Positions 44,424 to 55,200 are shown, numbered from the stretch's first letter. The stretch: DNA of 64,000 nucleotides from Pseudomonas sp. DC1.2 (GCF_034351645.1 NZ_CP133782.1:501001-565000); one strand, 5' to 3'. The notes: generated from the sequence alone by a model not told the origin. Program-made: numbers and translations.

Positions 44424-45311
44424 TCAGGCAACGCTTACCTTATGGCCCAACACCGTGGTCCAGCGCTCCGACAAAATCACCCCGCCCAGCGTTAGTAGGC
44501 CGCCGACCAGGTGATACATCGCCAGTTGTTCATGCAGCACCGCCGCCGCAATCAGTGCGGTGATCAGCGGCAGCAGGTTGAAAAACAGCGTGGTCCGACT
44601 TGGCCCCAGGCGCACCACGGCCTGCATCCACGCCAAGGGTGCGAGCATCGAAGCCAGCAGGCAGGCATACAGCACCAGCGGGATGTTTTGCAGGGTCAGA
44701 CCGGTTTTTTCCGAGGCGAGGAACATCGGAAACAGCACCACGACCGCCACCAATACCTGCAAATACAGCAACACCAGGGGCGGCAAGCGCAGCTGCCATT
44801 TTTTCAGCAGGGTGCTGTAAATCGCATAGGCGAGCGTAGCGACCAGCATCATCGCGTCGCCCAGATTGATTCCGTGTTCCAACAGTGCGCCAAGGCTGCC
44901 GGACGACACTACGACCAACACCCCGGCAAACGACAGCAGCGCACCGACCAAGGCCCCGGCGGTCAGGCGCTGGCCGAGGCTGGCAATTGCCAGGGCCAGC
45001 GACATCAATGGCATCAGCGACAGGATGATCCCCATGTTGGTGGCGGTGGTCAGCGTCGCGGCAAAGTACGCCAGGCTTTGATAGACCGCCATGCCGAGCA
45101 CGCCGAGGATAAAAACCTTGCCCAGGTTCGGACGGATCAGCGGCCAATGGACGAGCACGGGTTTGAACATAAAGGGCGTGAACAGCAGGGCTGCCAGCAG
45201 CCAGCGGTAAAAACCGATCTCGGCGGGGAAGATCGCGCCGACCGCCAGTTTGTTGATGACGGTGTTACCGGCCCAGATGAAAATGGCCAGCAGGGGATAA
45301 GCGTATTGCAT
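44424..45311 (-). CDS. EamA/DMT family transporter
   Basis: The 295-residue protein has ten predicted membrane segments arranged as two EamA repeats (from MQYAYPLLAIFIWAGNTVINKLAVG and from INLGDAMMLVATLAYAIYSTLLKKW). These proteins usually export amino acids or other small metabolites. It is divergent from an AraC-family regulator 97 bases away, which may control it. The start at 45311 is chosen because the upstream 44 codons of open frame lie in the divergent promoter region. Confidence 0.9.
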   Translation of the reverse strand: MQYAYPLLAIFIWAGNTVINKLAVGAIFPAEIGFYRWLLAALLFTPFMFKPVLVHWPLIRPNLGKVFILGVLGMAVYQSLAYFAATLTTATNMGIILSLMPLMSLALAIASLGQRLTAGALVGALLSFAGVLVVVSSGSLGALLEHGINLGDAMMLVATLAYAIYSTLLKKWQLRLPPLVLLYLQVLVAVVVLFPMFLASEKTGLTLQNIPLVLYACLLASMLAPLAWMQAVVRLGPSRTTLFFNLLPLITALIAAAVLHEQLAMYHLVGGLLTLGGVILSERWTTVLGHKVSVA

Positions 45312-45408
45312 CGCGAGCAACCAGAACGTTAATGAACGTTGATTATCCACCTGTCTGGATGCACGCCTATACTGCGATCCAGACAACCTGCCGCTGATTC
45401 CGGACACC

Positions 45409-46191
45409 ATGAACAGTAAACACATCGACTTGCTCGATTTCACCGAACTACCGGCCCCGGTCTATTTTCGCTACGCCGATTTTGATACGCATGAATACGC
45501 CTCGGCCCATCGTCACCCGTGGGGCAGCCTGGAGTATTCAGCCAGGGGCGTGCTGCATATGGACATCGGCGGCAGTCGTTTCCGGTCGCCACCGCAATAC
45601 GCCGTGTGGGTGCCACCGCAAACCGAACACAGTTTCTACAGTAATCAGCCGATCAACTATCGCGCCGTGTGCCTGGCGCCGCCGTTGTGCATCGACTTGC
45701 CGCAGCAGGCCTGCACGTTGGCCATCAGCGAAATTGTCAAAGCGATCCTCAAGGACTTCGCCGCGCGGGATGTGAAGATTGCGCAACACGACGCCGATCA
45801 GCGTCTGGCCCACGTGTTGGTGGATCAACTGCAACAGGCGCCGGTCCTTGAGTGCTACCTGCCTTACGCCAGCAGCCCCGGCTTGCTCGCCATACTGGAA
45901 GCCATGCAAGCCGAGCCGGGGGATAACCGGCCCTTGGCGCAATGGGCAGAGCAAATCCATGTCAGCGAGCGGACCCTGGCGCGACAGTTCGTTCGTGAGT
46001 TGGGCATGAGCTTCGGCGAGTGGCGGCAGCGCCTGCGATTTTTGGCTGCGATTGAAGCGCTGGAAAGCCCACGCAGCATTCAGGAAATCGCTTTCGATAT
46101 GGGCTATAGCGCCAGCTCGGCGTTTATTGCGATGTTTCAACGTCAGGCCGGATGCACGCCTGAACACTATCGTCGGTACAAAACACTTTAA
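45409..46191 (+). CDS. AraC family transcriptional regulator
   Basis: The 260-residue protein has an N-terminal cupin-like sensor domain (about 15-110, with HRHPWGSLEYSARG-like His residues) and a C-terminal AraC domain with two helix-turn-helices (about 165-255: LAQWAEQIHVSERTLARQFVREL, and SIQEIAFDMGYSASSAFIAMFQRQ). Being divergent from the EamA exporter, it is likely its regulator. It is followed 64 bases later by psiF. Confidence 0.92.
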   Translation: MNSKHIDLLDFTELPAPVYFRYADFDTHEYASAHRHPWGSLEYSARGVLHMDIGGSRFRSPPQYAVWVPPQTEHSFYSNQPINYRAVCLAPPLCIDLPQQACTLAISEIVKAILKDFAARDVKIAQHDADQRLAHVLVDQLQQAPVLECYLPYASSPGLLAILEAMQAEPGDNRPLAQWAEQIHVSERTLARQFVRELGMSFGEWRQRLRFLAAIEALESPRSIQEIAFDMGYSASSAFIAMFQRQAGCTPEHYRRYKTL

Positions 46192-46255
46192 AAAGGGTTG
46201 GCTACACTTCAGGGCGAGGCCGCGCCCCTCGGTGCGGCGACAAGGAGAAAACTCC

Positions 46256-46561
46256 ATGAAGATGTTGCGTGTCCCTTTGTTGATGATCGGTTTGCTGCTC
46301 TGCTCCCAAGGTTTCGCCGCCACGGCCCAACAGAACAAAATGACCACCTGCAACGCCGACGCCAGCGCCAAAAGCCTCAAAGGCGATGAGCGCAAGACAT
46401 TCATGAGTACGTGCCTGAAGGCCACGCCCGCTGCCGAGACCGCCAAACCCATGACCCCTCAGCAAGAAAAGATGAAAACCTGTAACGCCACCGCCACTAC
46501 CCAGGCCCTTAAAGGTGATGCGCGTAAAACGTTCATGAGCGACTGTCTGAAGAAAAAATAA
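46256..46561 (+). CDS. psiF: PsiF repeat-containing periplasmic protein
   Basis: The 101-residue protein has a signal peptide (MKMLRVPLLMIGLLLCSQGFA) and two PsiF repeats, QNKMTTCNADASAKSLKGDERKTFMSTCL-like and QEKMKTCNATATTQALKGDARKTFMSDCL-like, each with two Cys that may form disulfides. PsiF is phosphate-starvation inducible in E. coli; its function is unknown. AAGGAG precedes the ATG. A longer open frame upstream overlaps the AraC gene in a different frame and is rejected. Confidence 0.88.
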   Translation: MKMLRVPLLMIGLLLCSQGFAATAQQNKMTTCNADASAKSLKGDERKTFMSTCLKATPAAETAKPMTPQQEKMKTCNATATTQALKGDARKTFMSDCLKKK

Positions 46562-46592
46562 ACGCCAGTGGGTAACGATGGGTGCGGTGATC

Positions 46593-46620
46593 GCCCCATC
46601 GCGAGCAAGCTCGCTCTCAT
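46593..46620. repeat. REP-like element
   Basis: ATCGCGAGCAAGCTCGCTCT core, between psiF and the AI-2E-family gene. Confidence 0.65.
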
Positions 46621-46774
46621 TGGATCCAGGTTCGCAGGACTCATGTGCGGGCGACGGGGATTAATAAGGCCCGTGAGAAAAGCCGTCAGTCCCCGACCCC
46701 TACACAATCCCTAGTGCTGACATCGGAACGCTGGCAGACTGCCGGTCCTTTTACGCCGTTCGTTTTGAGGCTGT

Positions 46775-47788
46775 ATGCCAACGTTTTCTCAGCGTCACGT
46801 ATTGCTGTTGGTTAGTTGGGTGATCATTTTTGGCGGGCTGCTGCTGGTACTGCCGCTGCGACTGCTGCCTAGCCTGCTGGCCGGCCTGTTAGTGTTCGAA
46901 CTGGTCAACATGCTCACACCGCAACTGCAGCGGTTGATCGAAGGTCGCCGTGCTCGCTGGCTCGCCGTGGCGTTGCTCGGCACGCTGGTGGTGAGTGTGC
47001 TGGCGTTGATTTTCGCCGGAGCCATCAGTTTTCTGCTGCATGAAGCGGAAAATCCAGGCGCCTCCCTCGATAAATTCATGGGCGTGGTTGACCGCGCTCG
47101 CGGGCAGCTACCGCCGTTCATCGACGTTTATCTGCCGGCCAGCGCCGCCGAGTTTCGGGTGGCCATCGGCGAGTGGATGAGCAAGCACCTCAGCGATTTG
47201 CAGTTGGTGGGCAAAGATGCGGCACACATGTTTGTGACCCTGCTGATCGGCATGGTCCTGGGGGCGATCATTGCCTTGCAGCGCGTGCCAGACTTGACCA
47301 AACGCAAGCCGTTAGCGGCGGCGCTGTTCGAGCGTTTGCACCTGTTGGTGCAGGCGTTTCGCAACATCGTGTTCGCCCAGATCAAAATATCCCTGCTGAA
47401 CACGGTCTTCACCGGGATTTTTCTCGCGGTGATTCTGCCGATGTTCGGCATCAAGCTACCGCTGACCAAAACCCTGATCGTGCTGACATTCCTTCTCGGG
47501 CTGTTGCCGGTGATCGGGAACTTGATGTCCAACACGCTGATCACCATCGTCGGTCTGTCGCTGTCGATTTGGGTCGCAGTGGCGGCGCTGGGTTATCTGA
47601 TCTTTATCCACAAGCTTGAGTATTTCCTCAACGCGCGCATCGTCGGTGGACAGATCAGTGCCAAGTCGTGGGAGTTGCTGCTGGCAATGCTGGTGTTCGA
47701 GGCCGCGTTCGGACTGCCGGGTGTGGTGGCTGGGCCGATTTATTACGCGTATCTGAAAAGCGAGTTGAAGCAGATTGGAATGGTGTGA
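46775..47788 (+). CDS. AI-2E family transporter (YdiK/PerM-like)
   Basis: The 337-residue protein has about seven to eight membrane segments with the family region LIVLTFLLGLLPVIGNLMSNTLIT near 227-250 and a C-terminal GLPGVVAGPIYYAYLKSELK. AI-2E members were named for AI-2 export, but most transport other solutes or act in ion exchange; the substrate here is unknown. It is convergent with the Hsp70-like gene, 69 bases away, where a strong hairpin lies. Confidence 0.88.
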   Translation: MPTFSQRHVLLLVSWVIIFGGLLLVLPLRLLPSLLAGLLVFELVNMLTPQLQRLIEGRRARWLAVALLGTLVVSVLALIFAGAISFLLHEAENPGASLDKFMGVVDRARGQLPPFIDVYLPASAAEFRVAIGEWMSKHLSDLQLVGKDAAHMFVTLLIGMVLGAIIALQRVPDLTKRKPLAAALFERLHLLVQAFRNIVFAQIKISLLNTVFTGIFLAVILPMFGIKLPLTKTLIVLTFLLGLLPVIGNLMSNTLITIVGLSLSIWVAVAALGYLIFIHKLEYFLNARIVGGQISAKSWELLLAMLVFEAAFGLPGVVAGPIYYAYLKSELKQIGMV

Positions 47789-47812
47789 TCAGGCGCGATG
47801 CGTCGCCTGATC

Positions 47813-47842
47813 CCCCCCTCGCGAGCAGGCTCTCGAGGGGGG
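47813..47842. terminator. REP-derived hairpin between convergent genes
   Basis: CCCCCCTCG (47813-47821) pairs with CGAGGGGGG (47834-47842), extended inward by GAG/CTC across one mismatch. The centre GCGAGCAGGCTC is a REP core. It probably ends both transcripts. Confidence 0.7.
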
Positions 47843-47857
47843 CGAATCAGTTCTGGA

Positions 47858-49132
47858 TCAGTCCATCGACCCGTAACGCTTCATGGCCTCGATCGCCAAA
47901 CCGCTGCCGATGCTGCCAAAGATGTTGCCTTCCACGTGGTGAGCTTTGGACAGCATCGCCGAGATGCTGTTACGCAACGCCGGAATCCCGCTCGAACCAC
48001 CGGTAAAGAACACCGTATCGACCTGATCAACCCGCACGTTGGCGTCGTTCAACAGCTTGGTCACGCTGTTGCGCACGCGCTCCAGCAATGCGTCGATAGC
48101 CGATTCGAACAGCGCTCGACTCAATTCAACGCTCAACCCCGGTTCGATGCGATCCAGCGGCACGTGGCGGCTCTGCGCGTGGGTCAGCTGGATTTTGGTT
48201 TCTTCCACTTCCATCGCCAGCCAGTGACCTGCGCGCTGGTCGATCAGTTTGAACAGACGATCGATGCCGCCCGTGTCTTCGATGTCGTAACGCATGCTGC
48301 CCAACGACAAGGTCGATTTCTGCGAGTAGACCGAGTTGATGGTGTGCCAGGTCGCCAGATTCATGTGATGACTGGTGGGCATGTAGGCGCCGCTCTTCAT
48401 CCGGCTGCCGTAGCCGAACAGCGGCATCATGCCTTGCAGGCTTAACTGCTTGTCGAAATCGGTCCCGCCGATGTGTACACCGCCGGTGGCGAGGATGTCA
48501 TCGTGACGGTTGTCATGGGTGCGGCGCTCGGGTGACAAGCGCACCAGCGAGAAGTCCGAGGTGCCGCCACCGATGTCCACAATCAGCACCAGCTCTTCTT
48601 TTTCAATGGTCGACTCGTAGTCGAAGGCTGCCGCAATCGGTTCGTACTGGAACGACACATCTTTGAAACCGATGGCGCGGGCTACGTCGACCAAGGTGTT
48701 TTCGGCTTCCTGGTCGGCCATTTCATCGTCGTCGACGAAAAACACCGGACGGCCCAGCACCACTTCTTCGAACTCGCGACCGGCTGTCGCCTCAGCGCGC
48801 TTCTTCAACTGACCAATGAACAGCCCGAGCAGGTCTTTGAACGGCATTGCCGTGCCCAGAACGCTAGTGTCATGCTTGATCAGCTTGGAGCCCAGCAGGC
48901 TCTTGAGCGAACGCATCAGCCGCCCTTCGTAGCCTTCCAGGTATTCGTGCAACGCCAGCCGGCCGTACACCGGGCGGCGTTCCTCGATGTTGAAAAAGAC
49001 CACCGAAGGCAGAGTGATCTTGTCGTCCTCCAGCGCGATCAGCGTTTCCATGCCGGGACGCAGCCAGCCGACGGTGGAGTTGGACGTGCCGAAGTCGATA
49101 CCGCAGGCACGGGCTGGAGATGCGTTTTTCAT
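47858..49132 (-). CDS. Hsp70-family protein, YegD type
   Basis: The 424-residue protein has the actin-like ATPase fold of Hsp70: ACGIDFGTSNSTVG at the N-terminus (phosphate 1), LVLIVDIGGGTSDFSLV near 198-214 (phosphate 2) and VFFTGGSSGIPALR near 385-398 (adenosine). It lacks a full C-terminal substrate-binding domain, as does E. coli YegD. Clients are unknown. It is divergent from cbpA with 297 bases between, in a chaperone neighbourhood. Confidence 0.9.
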   Translation of the reverse strand: MKNASPARACGIDFGTSNSTVGWLRPGMETLIALEDDKITLPSVVFFNIEERRPVYGRLALHEYLEGYEGRLMRSLKSLLGSKLIKHDTSVLGTAMPFKDLLGLFIGQLKKRAEATAGREFEEVVLGRPVFFVDDDEMADQEAENTLVDVARAIGFKDVSFQYEPIAAAFDYESTIEKEELVLIVDIGGGTSDFSLVRLSPERRTHDNRHDDILATGGVHIGGTDFDKQLSLQGMMPLFGYGSRMKSGAYMPTSHHMNLATWHTINSVYSQKSTLSLGSMRYDIEDTGGIDRLFKLIDQRAGHWLAMEVEETKIQLTHAQSRHVPLDRIEPGLSVELSRALFESAIDALLERVRNSVTKLLNDANVRVDQVDTVFFTGGSSGIPALRNSISAMLSKAHHVEGNIFGSIGSGLAIEAMKRYGSMD

Positions 49133-49228
49133 GTCTGTCGAGTTCCGGTTAAAAAACGGCCGCGCAGTGTATGCCAGTGCGGCGCAGATTCGAAGGCCGA
49201 CTATCCGCTAAATCGCAGCTATTCGCGC

Positions 49229-49255
49229 CTTGAAAGACTATCCTTCGCCCCAAAC
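49229..49255 (+). promoter_or_regulatory. Candidate sigma-32 heat-shock promoter for cbpA-cbpM
   Basis: CTTGAAA (49229-49235), a 12-base spacer and CCCCAAAC (49248-49255) agree well with the sigma-32 consensus CTTGAAA-N11-16-CCCCATNT. It lies 175 bases before cbpA, giving a leader of about 165 nt. Confidence 0.6.
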
Positions 49256-49429
49256 TTGTCTGCATTGGGCCTGGCAGCTTTAGGGCGGTCGCAAGAACCG
49301 CCGCCCGCTGCCGATAAACTTCTAATGCGCTGCCCGGTCACAACCTTGAGATCGGTCAACTCTGCGCCTGAAAACAAGCGCATGCTGCCGGTGGCGGCGC
49401 GATATCGATAACGGATGGTGATTCCCTCG

Positions 49430-50380
49430 ATGGACTTCAAAGACTATTACAAGATTCTCGGTGTGGAGCCGACGGCGGACGATAAGGCGATCAAAGCCGC
49501 CTATCGCAAACTGGCGCGCAAATACCACCCCGACGTCAGCAAGGAAAAGGACGCCGAGGCCAAATTCAAGGACGCGTCCGAAGCTTATGAAGCGCTGAAA
49601 AGCGCTGACAAACGCGCCGAATACGACGACCTGCGTAAATATGGCCAACACGGCCAACCGTTCCAGGGCCCGCCGGGTTGGCAGGGTCGTGGCGGTGCAG
49701 GTGGTTTTGGTGGTGGACAGGACACGGGCGATTTTTCGGACTTCTTCAGTTCGATTTTCGGCAACCGTGGTCCTGGTTTTGGGGGTGGACAGTCGGGCCG
49801 TAGCGCCGGGCGTCGAGGGCAAGACGTGGAAATGGAATTAGCGGTTTTTCTGGAAGAAACCCTCTCGAACGAGTCGAAGAAGGTCACGTTCCAAGTGCCG
49901 CAGTACAACGCGGCCGGTCAGCATGTCAGCAACACCAGCAAAAGCCTGAACGTGAAAATCCCGGCCGGCGTGACCGACGGCGAGCGCATTCGTCTCAAGG
50001 GCCAGGGCGCTCCAGGCGTCGGTGGCGGCGCCAATGGCGACCTGTTCCTGATCATTCGTTTCGCGCCGCACCCGAAATTCGATGTCGAAGGCGAAAACCT
50101 GATCATCACCTTGCCGCTGGCACCCTGGGAGTTGGCACTGGGGGCCGAGGTTGCGGTGCCGACGCTGACTGGCAAGATCAACCTCAAGGTGCCGGCCGGT
50201 AGCCAGAATGGTCAGCGTATGCGGGCCAAGGGGCATGGCCTGATGAACAAGGCCGGCGAGCGCGGGTTCCTGTTCGTGCAACTCAAGGCCGTCATGCCCA
50301 AAACTGCGGACGACGAGGTCAAGGCGTTGTGGCAGGAACTGGCGAAAAAAGCCGAATTCGATCCGCGAGAAAATTTTTGA
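49430..50380 (+). CDS. cbpA: Curved DNA-binding protein CbpA (DnaJ homologue)
   Basis: The 316-residue protein is a co-chaperone for DnaK and a nucleoid protein that binds curved DNA. It has a J domain at 1-70 with the HPD tripeptide at 33-35, a Gly/Phe-rich linker (about 80-125) and the C-terminal DnaJ domain without the zinc finger. I chose [11 protein letters not shown] (49430) over an ATG five codons earlier. It is followed 23 bases later by its modulator cbpM. Confidence 0.95.
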   Translation: MDFKDYYKILGVEPTADDKAIKAAYRKLARKYHPDVSKEKDAEAKFKDASEAYEALKSADKRAEYDDLRKYGQHGQPFQGPPGWQGRGGAGGFGGGQDTGDFSDFFSSIFGNRGPGFGGGQSGRSAGRRGQDVEMELAVFLEETLSNESKKVTFQVPQYNAAGQHVSNTSKSLNVKIPAGVTDGERIRLKGQGAPGVGGGANGDLFLIIRFAPHPKFDVEGENLIITLPLAPWELALGAEVAVPTLTGKINLKVPAGSQNGQRMRAKGHGLMNKAGERGFLFVQLKAVMPKTADDEVKALWQELAKKAEFDPRENF

Positions 50381-50403
50381 TCCGGTAGAAGGAGTAGCCC
50401 GAC

Positions 50404-50709
50404 ATGAGCAGCCCCCTGATCGTTCAACTGGACATGGCAGCATTCTGTGAGGCGACCGATTTGTCGGACGTCTACGTGATCGAAATTGTCGAGCACGGCA
50501 TCCTCGAACCTCAGGGCGCGCAGCCCAAGGATTGGCGCTTCAACGATTTTGAGTTGGTGCTGGCCAAGCGCGCCGCCAAGTTGCGCCGCGATCTTGAACT
50601 TGAATGGGAAGGCGTGGCGCTGGCGCTGGACCTTCTGGAAGAGGTGCAGCAATTGCGCGCCGAAAATCAGATGCTCAAGCAGCGATTGGGACGGCTGGTG
50701 ATCGAGTAA
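50404..50709 (+). CDS. cbpM: Chaperone modulatory protein CbpM
   Basis: The 101-residue protein is of the MerR-like HTH type known to bind the CbpA J domain and inhibit both its co-chaperone and DNA-binding activity. The region LSDVYVIEIVEHGILEPQG is the family hallmark, and the C-terminus forms a coiled coil (ELEWEGVALALDLLEEVQQL). Co-transcribed with cbpA, as in E. coli. A ribosome-binding site (AGAAGGAG) lies ahead of the ATG. Confidence 0.95.
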   Translation: MSSPLIVQLDMAAFCEATDLSDVYVIEIVEHGILEPQGAQPKDWRFNDFELVLAKRAAKLRRDLELEWEGVALALDLLEEVQQLRAENQMLKQRLGRLVIE

Positions 50710-50828
50710 GCGCGTGAATTTTCCGGTGGCGTGTTCAGTTCGCCTTCGCGATCAGGCACGCCGCCACGTTCGATGCCTGATGGGGCAACACGCAGGTTCG
50801 CGATAAACGACAGCGTGGGTGCTCGGCT

Positions 50829-51953
50829 TTACATCTTTTTTGGCAGCACCACGGTAAACACCGTCCCGTCGGCTTCGCTGGAGCGGACCTCAATCGTGCC
50901 TTGGTGCGCTTTCACCACTTCCTTGACGATAAACAAGCCCAAGCCGAGGCTGGTGCTCGGTGAGCCTGGCTCTTCGTCAGTGCTGCGCACCAGCGGATCG
51001 AAAATCGTACCGATGGCGGCGTCCGAAATCGGTGCGCCGCCGTTGTGGATAGTGAGTCGAACGCTGTCAGGCTCGCCTTGCAGGGTCAAGCAGACCTCGC
51101 ATTGGTTCGAGCCATGTTGCAGCGCATTGCCGATCAGGTTTTGCAACATCTGATCAAGCCTTGAAGCGTCCCATCGCCCCCGGGTATCGCCCTCGACAGA
51201 CAAGCGCAACAGGCACTCTGGATGGCCGGCGCGGGCTTGGGCGACGGCTTCGCGCGCGGCCTCGGCCAGGTCCATGGGGGCGGGCTCGACCGGCAGCGTC
51301 TTGCCCAGGCGGCTGCGCACCAACTCCAGCAAATCGTTGACCATCACCGCCATATGCCGAGCGCCCAGCTTGATCTGATGCGTCCAGGTCAACGCATCAC
51401 CCTCAAGCCCTGCTTTGCGCAGGAGCATTTCGGTGGACATGCTCACGGCCTGCAGGGGCGCACGCAGATCGTGCCCCAGAATGGCCAGGAAAATATCTCG
51501 CGAGCGGTTGACTTGGTCGGCATACGCGGCAGTCGATTCTGCCAGGGCTTCATCAATGGCTTCATTGAAACGAATCATGTCCTGAAAATATTGCAGGTCC
51601 GGACCTTCCAGACTTTTGACCCACAGGCGAATCACGCACGCGCGCAGGTGACGGAACTCGGACGTCATCTGTACCAGGTCGAAACCGACGTCGTGCCGCA
51701 ACTCTCCGTGACTGGCCGCTGCCTCGTTCAGGCTAGGAGTTTTTTCCGGGCCTTCACCCTTGGCTTTAGCGGCTTGTTCGCTGGCGCTCTGGGCGGTGCG
51801 CATATCGCGGGCGGCCGCCAGCAGGATGGACTTGGCATGATCGCGCAGGGTCGTGCGATCCAGGTCGTCGTCCGGGGTAATGTCTTTAGCGAATTGCTCC
51901 CACTCGTCGACGATGTGCTCCACGTGTTGCACGATGAAATCAGGTAACCGCAT
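50829..51953 (-). CDS. Soluble sensor histidine kinase, orphan
   Basis: The 374-residue protein has no membrane segment. Residues 1-145 are a helical N-terminal domain resembling RsbRD-type sensor regions (FIVQHVEHIVDEWEQFAKDI). The H-box is ILGHDLRAPLQAV with His161; the ATPase has the N-box LIGNALQHG (272-280 region), G1 HNGGAPIS and G2 SLGLGLFIVKEVV. It should autophosphorylate in the cytoplasm. No response regulator lies adjacent, so the partner is elsewhere. The following gene, the NEL protein, is divergent. Confidence 0.9.
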   Translation of the reverse strand: MRLPDFIVQHVEHIVDEWEQFAKDITPDDDLDRTTLRDHAKSILLAAARDMRTAQSASEQAAKAKGEGPEKTPSLNEAAASHGELRHDVGFDLVQMTSEFRHLRACVIRLWVKSLEGPDLQYFQDMIRFNEAIDEALAESTAAYADQVNRSRDIFLAILGHDLRAPLQAVSMSTEMLLRKAGLEGDALTWTHQIKLGARHMAVMVNDLLELVRSRLGKTLPVEPAPMDLAEAAREAVAQARAGHPECLLRLSVEGDTRGRWDASRLDQMLQNLIGNALQHGSNQCEVCLTLQGEPDSVRLTIHNGGAPISDAAIGTIFDPLVRSTDEEPGSPSTSLGLGLFIVKEVVKAHQGTIEVRSSEADGTVFTVVLPKKM

Positions 51954-52202
51954 GGTCGAAAGCCTCGGGCAGTGAGGGCGTGAAGGTGTCGCATGATAGC
52001 GCCTTTACCGTGCCGTAAAACAGCCGGTATCGGTCGCAGCAAATTCACGCTAAGTCGTGGTGTTATCTATATATGTTCGGCGTTTTAATATTCGAACAGT
52101 CACGCTCTGTTCTTTGGGGACAGCCAGCAAATTTTTGCTCTTTTATTTTATGGGGTGACGCTTAAGCTGAATGCTCATAAGGCTATTTTTGGTTGAAGTG
52201 CG

Positions 52203-55200
52203 ATGTCTGAATCAAATGGATTTGAAGTTGTGGCAGAGGAGCCTGATCTATCGCCCAAGCGTACTGGCCTCCATCAGCTACGTATTGTCGAGGCAATTCC
52301 GACACTCATAAAAAACGCGCCGCCGTCCAGACTGCGGTCATTGCTGCGAGCCAATACCTCAACAAAAACAATACCAGCGTGGTATCTCCGGACCTCCGAA
52401 GGACAGCGACACTACCTCAAGCAACTGATCGATGAACGTTGGCGGCTGCAGTCGAAAGTGGAGGGGCCGCTTAAAGACCTTCAGCAGGACATTGGCGCCT
52501 TTGCCAAGCCACTGTTTTCAATGTTGATCCGTTCGAACTTCAATACCGATGAAGACATTAGTCAGTTGACTGTGAAGCTTTATGTCGCGGACAGGTTGAT
52601 TTTCGGTATCGATACCGGCGCCACTCGTCTGCGTGAGTCGACGTTGCTTGACGCGGCGTTGCATAACTTTGAGTCGGCGGAAACGGTCGAGGGTTATTTC
52701 AGCAGTGGTACGGGTGTTTATCGAAAAAATTTTCGTAATGAACTCACGCTTATCCCTGGCATGACATTAAAAAAAATTGCCACACTCTGCCGGCAGATAG
52801 ACATAGGGCAGCAGTACCAGACCCACATAAAAAATATATTGGTTCCCGCTGATTCGAGTGTCAGGGCCTCACTCGAACAAGATTCAATCGCCAGTGAAAA
52901 AGCGGCTTTTAAACTCGAATCACTGGTGGCGTATTTAAAGAGTGATCTAGGCTCATATGCTTACGGCAAACTGCAACAGGTACACGATGGTCTCAGCAAT
53001 ATCGTCTTCCATGACCGCCCGCTGCACAGGCATCGATTGTCGCTGATGGGGTTTCGGTTACACGGGATCGTATTGTTCAGTGCCTTGAGTGATCCTTCCA
53101 GAATCAAGCAGGCCATTGATGAACTGATGCCGGACGGTCTCAAGCAATGGCTTGAATGGTCACAACGCATTCCAGTGGTATCGGACAACGCGTATGAGAA
53201 GTTCAAGTTGCTGCAGGTCTTTTTTGCCAACGGCCCCCGTGGTCTCAGTGATGCGCTGATACGCCGCGACGATATCTATCAGCAAAGCGATCTCAGCGGT
53301 CCTTTGATTGCCTACATTCCGGATGACCCTGTGCATCCGATCAAAGAATACGCCTCCATGGTGGAGTTTATGAAAGAGCTGATCAGCCAGCTTCGCCAGC
53401 CGGACTACCAGGCGTTTTTCAGCCGGTTCGTTGCCCAGCAAGACAAGGGCATTTTTTTTTCTCGGGTCAAAGGGCGTCTGTCCACGATGACCTGGCAGCA
53501 ACGCGCGCCACTGGACATGGGGCCATGGTGGCGTGAGACAGCGGTGGAGAATCCTAACGCAGAGCCGATTTCCAACGTGCTGGAAGGTGATCTCTGGCGC
53601 GCGCTTTATCTGGACAAACGTGACCAGGCCATTGCCGATGCACGAGTGATTGCGGTTCCCACCGGCGATGAAGACGCGAAGTCTCGCTGGAAGCGCCTGA
53701 CCAGCTACCTGGACATTGGCTGGAATGTGTTCAACTTTGGCGCAATGCTGGTGCCGGGTTTGGGCGAGGTGATGCTGGGCCTCATGGTTGCGCAAATGGC
53801 CGCCGAGCTTCTGGAGGGCGTCGAAGAGTGGAGCCAGGGCGACAGGGACGAGGCCGCGGCGCATCTGACCGGGGTCATGATCAATTTTGCCCAGCTGGCG
53901 CTGATGGGCACGGGCCATGTGCTGCCGAGTGGCGCGGCGGTTGCCGTCAAGCCCAGCCCGCTGATCGACAGCCTGAAGCCCGTGACGCTGGCCAATGGCA
54001 AGCCCCGACTTTGGAAGGCGGACTTGACGCCCTATGAACATCAGGTCGTCCTCCCTGATGCCAAGCCCAACCGGTTGGGGTTGTACGAGCACCAGCGCCA
54101 ACAGTGGTTACGCGCACAAAATAAAAACTACAGGGTGCTTAAAGACCCGATTACCGGTCAGCATCGCCTCGAGCATCCGACGCGTTACGATGCCTATCAA
54201 CCCAAGGTAGAGCACAACAGTGCCGGGGCCTGGAGGGTCGAAAGCGAGCGCCCGCTAAGTTGGGACGCCCATCAAGTCACGCAACGCCTTAACAGTATGC
54301 TGGACGCTCAGTCCCCTGAAATACTGGCGAATTTTCGCCGCGTTAGCGGGTTCGATGAGAATCAGCTACGTCGGCTGCACGTCGAACACGAAAAGCCGCC
54401 CGCGCTATTAATGGACAGCGTCTCGCGCTTTGATCACTACGTCACTGTAGAAAGACTCCCCGCGCAAATAAAGATGAGTGGTGTTCCAGAGGACATGGTC
54501 GGGTTCCTGCCGCCGCTGATGGTCGAACTGCCTCGCTGGCCGGAATCCCGAGCGATAGAAGTGTTTGCCGCCGACGATCAGGCAGGCGTCTCCTCCATGC
54601 ACGGTAACGCAATGGCTGCTGAGCCAATGAGGATCAAAATCAGTCGATCGGAACTGATCGCGGGCCAGTTGCCGTCTCGGGTCATTGAGTCCCTGAACGT
54701 TGGCGAAATTCGTGAGCTGCTGGGCGAGCAGGTTGGCAGCGACACCAGCGCTCGTGTCGAGGCGTTACGTAATCAGTTGGCCACTCAGGCAAAAAAACAA
54801 ACCGCGCGCTTGTTCGAATCATTGTGCCAAGGCCGTGAGGTTCCCACTGAGCCTGGGGTGCGTTTGTTAATGGATGACTTTCCAACACTGCCGGCAAACG
54901 TTGCCCAAGAACTGGTGGAACACGCCGAGCCTGCTGATCTGCTGCAACTGACGGACAGCAAACGGGTTCCGCTACGCCTTGGCCAACAGGCACGCCGGGT
55001 GCAAGAACGCGTGCGCTTGAATCGCGCCTATGAAGGCCTCTATTGGGAGGCGTTAGCGGGTGCCGATACGCGACGGCTTGAGCTGGGTACATTGGCAGCG
55101 TTGCCAGGCTGGTCACCCGAGGTTCGTCTCGAAATTCGGGAATTGAAATTTGATGGGCGCCTGCTGTCCAGTGTCGGACCTGTGGATGCGCCGATACGCA

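Noticed and set aside
53160..54101. 313-codon open frame antisense inside the NEL gene
   Set aside because: The sense frame is one uninterrupted 1761-codon gene; the antisense translation has no recognisable domain.
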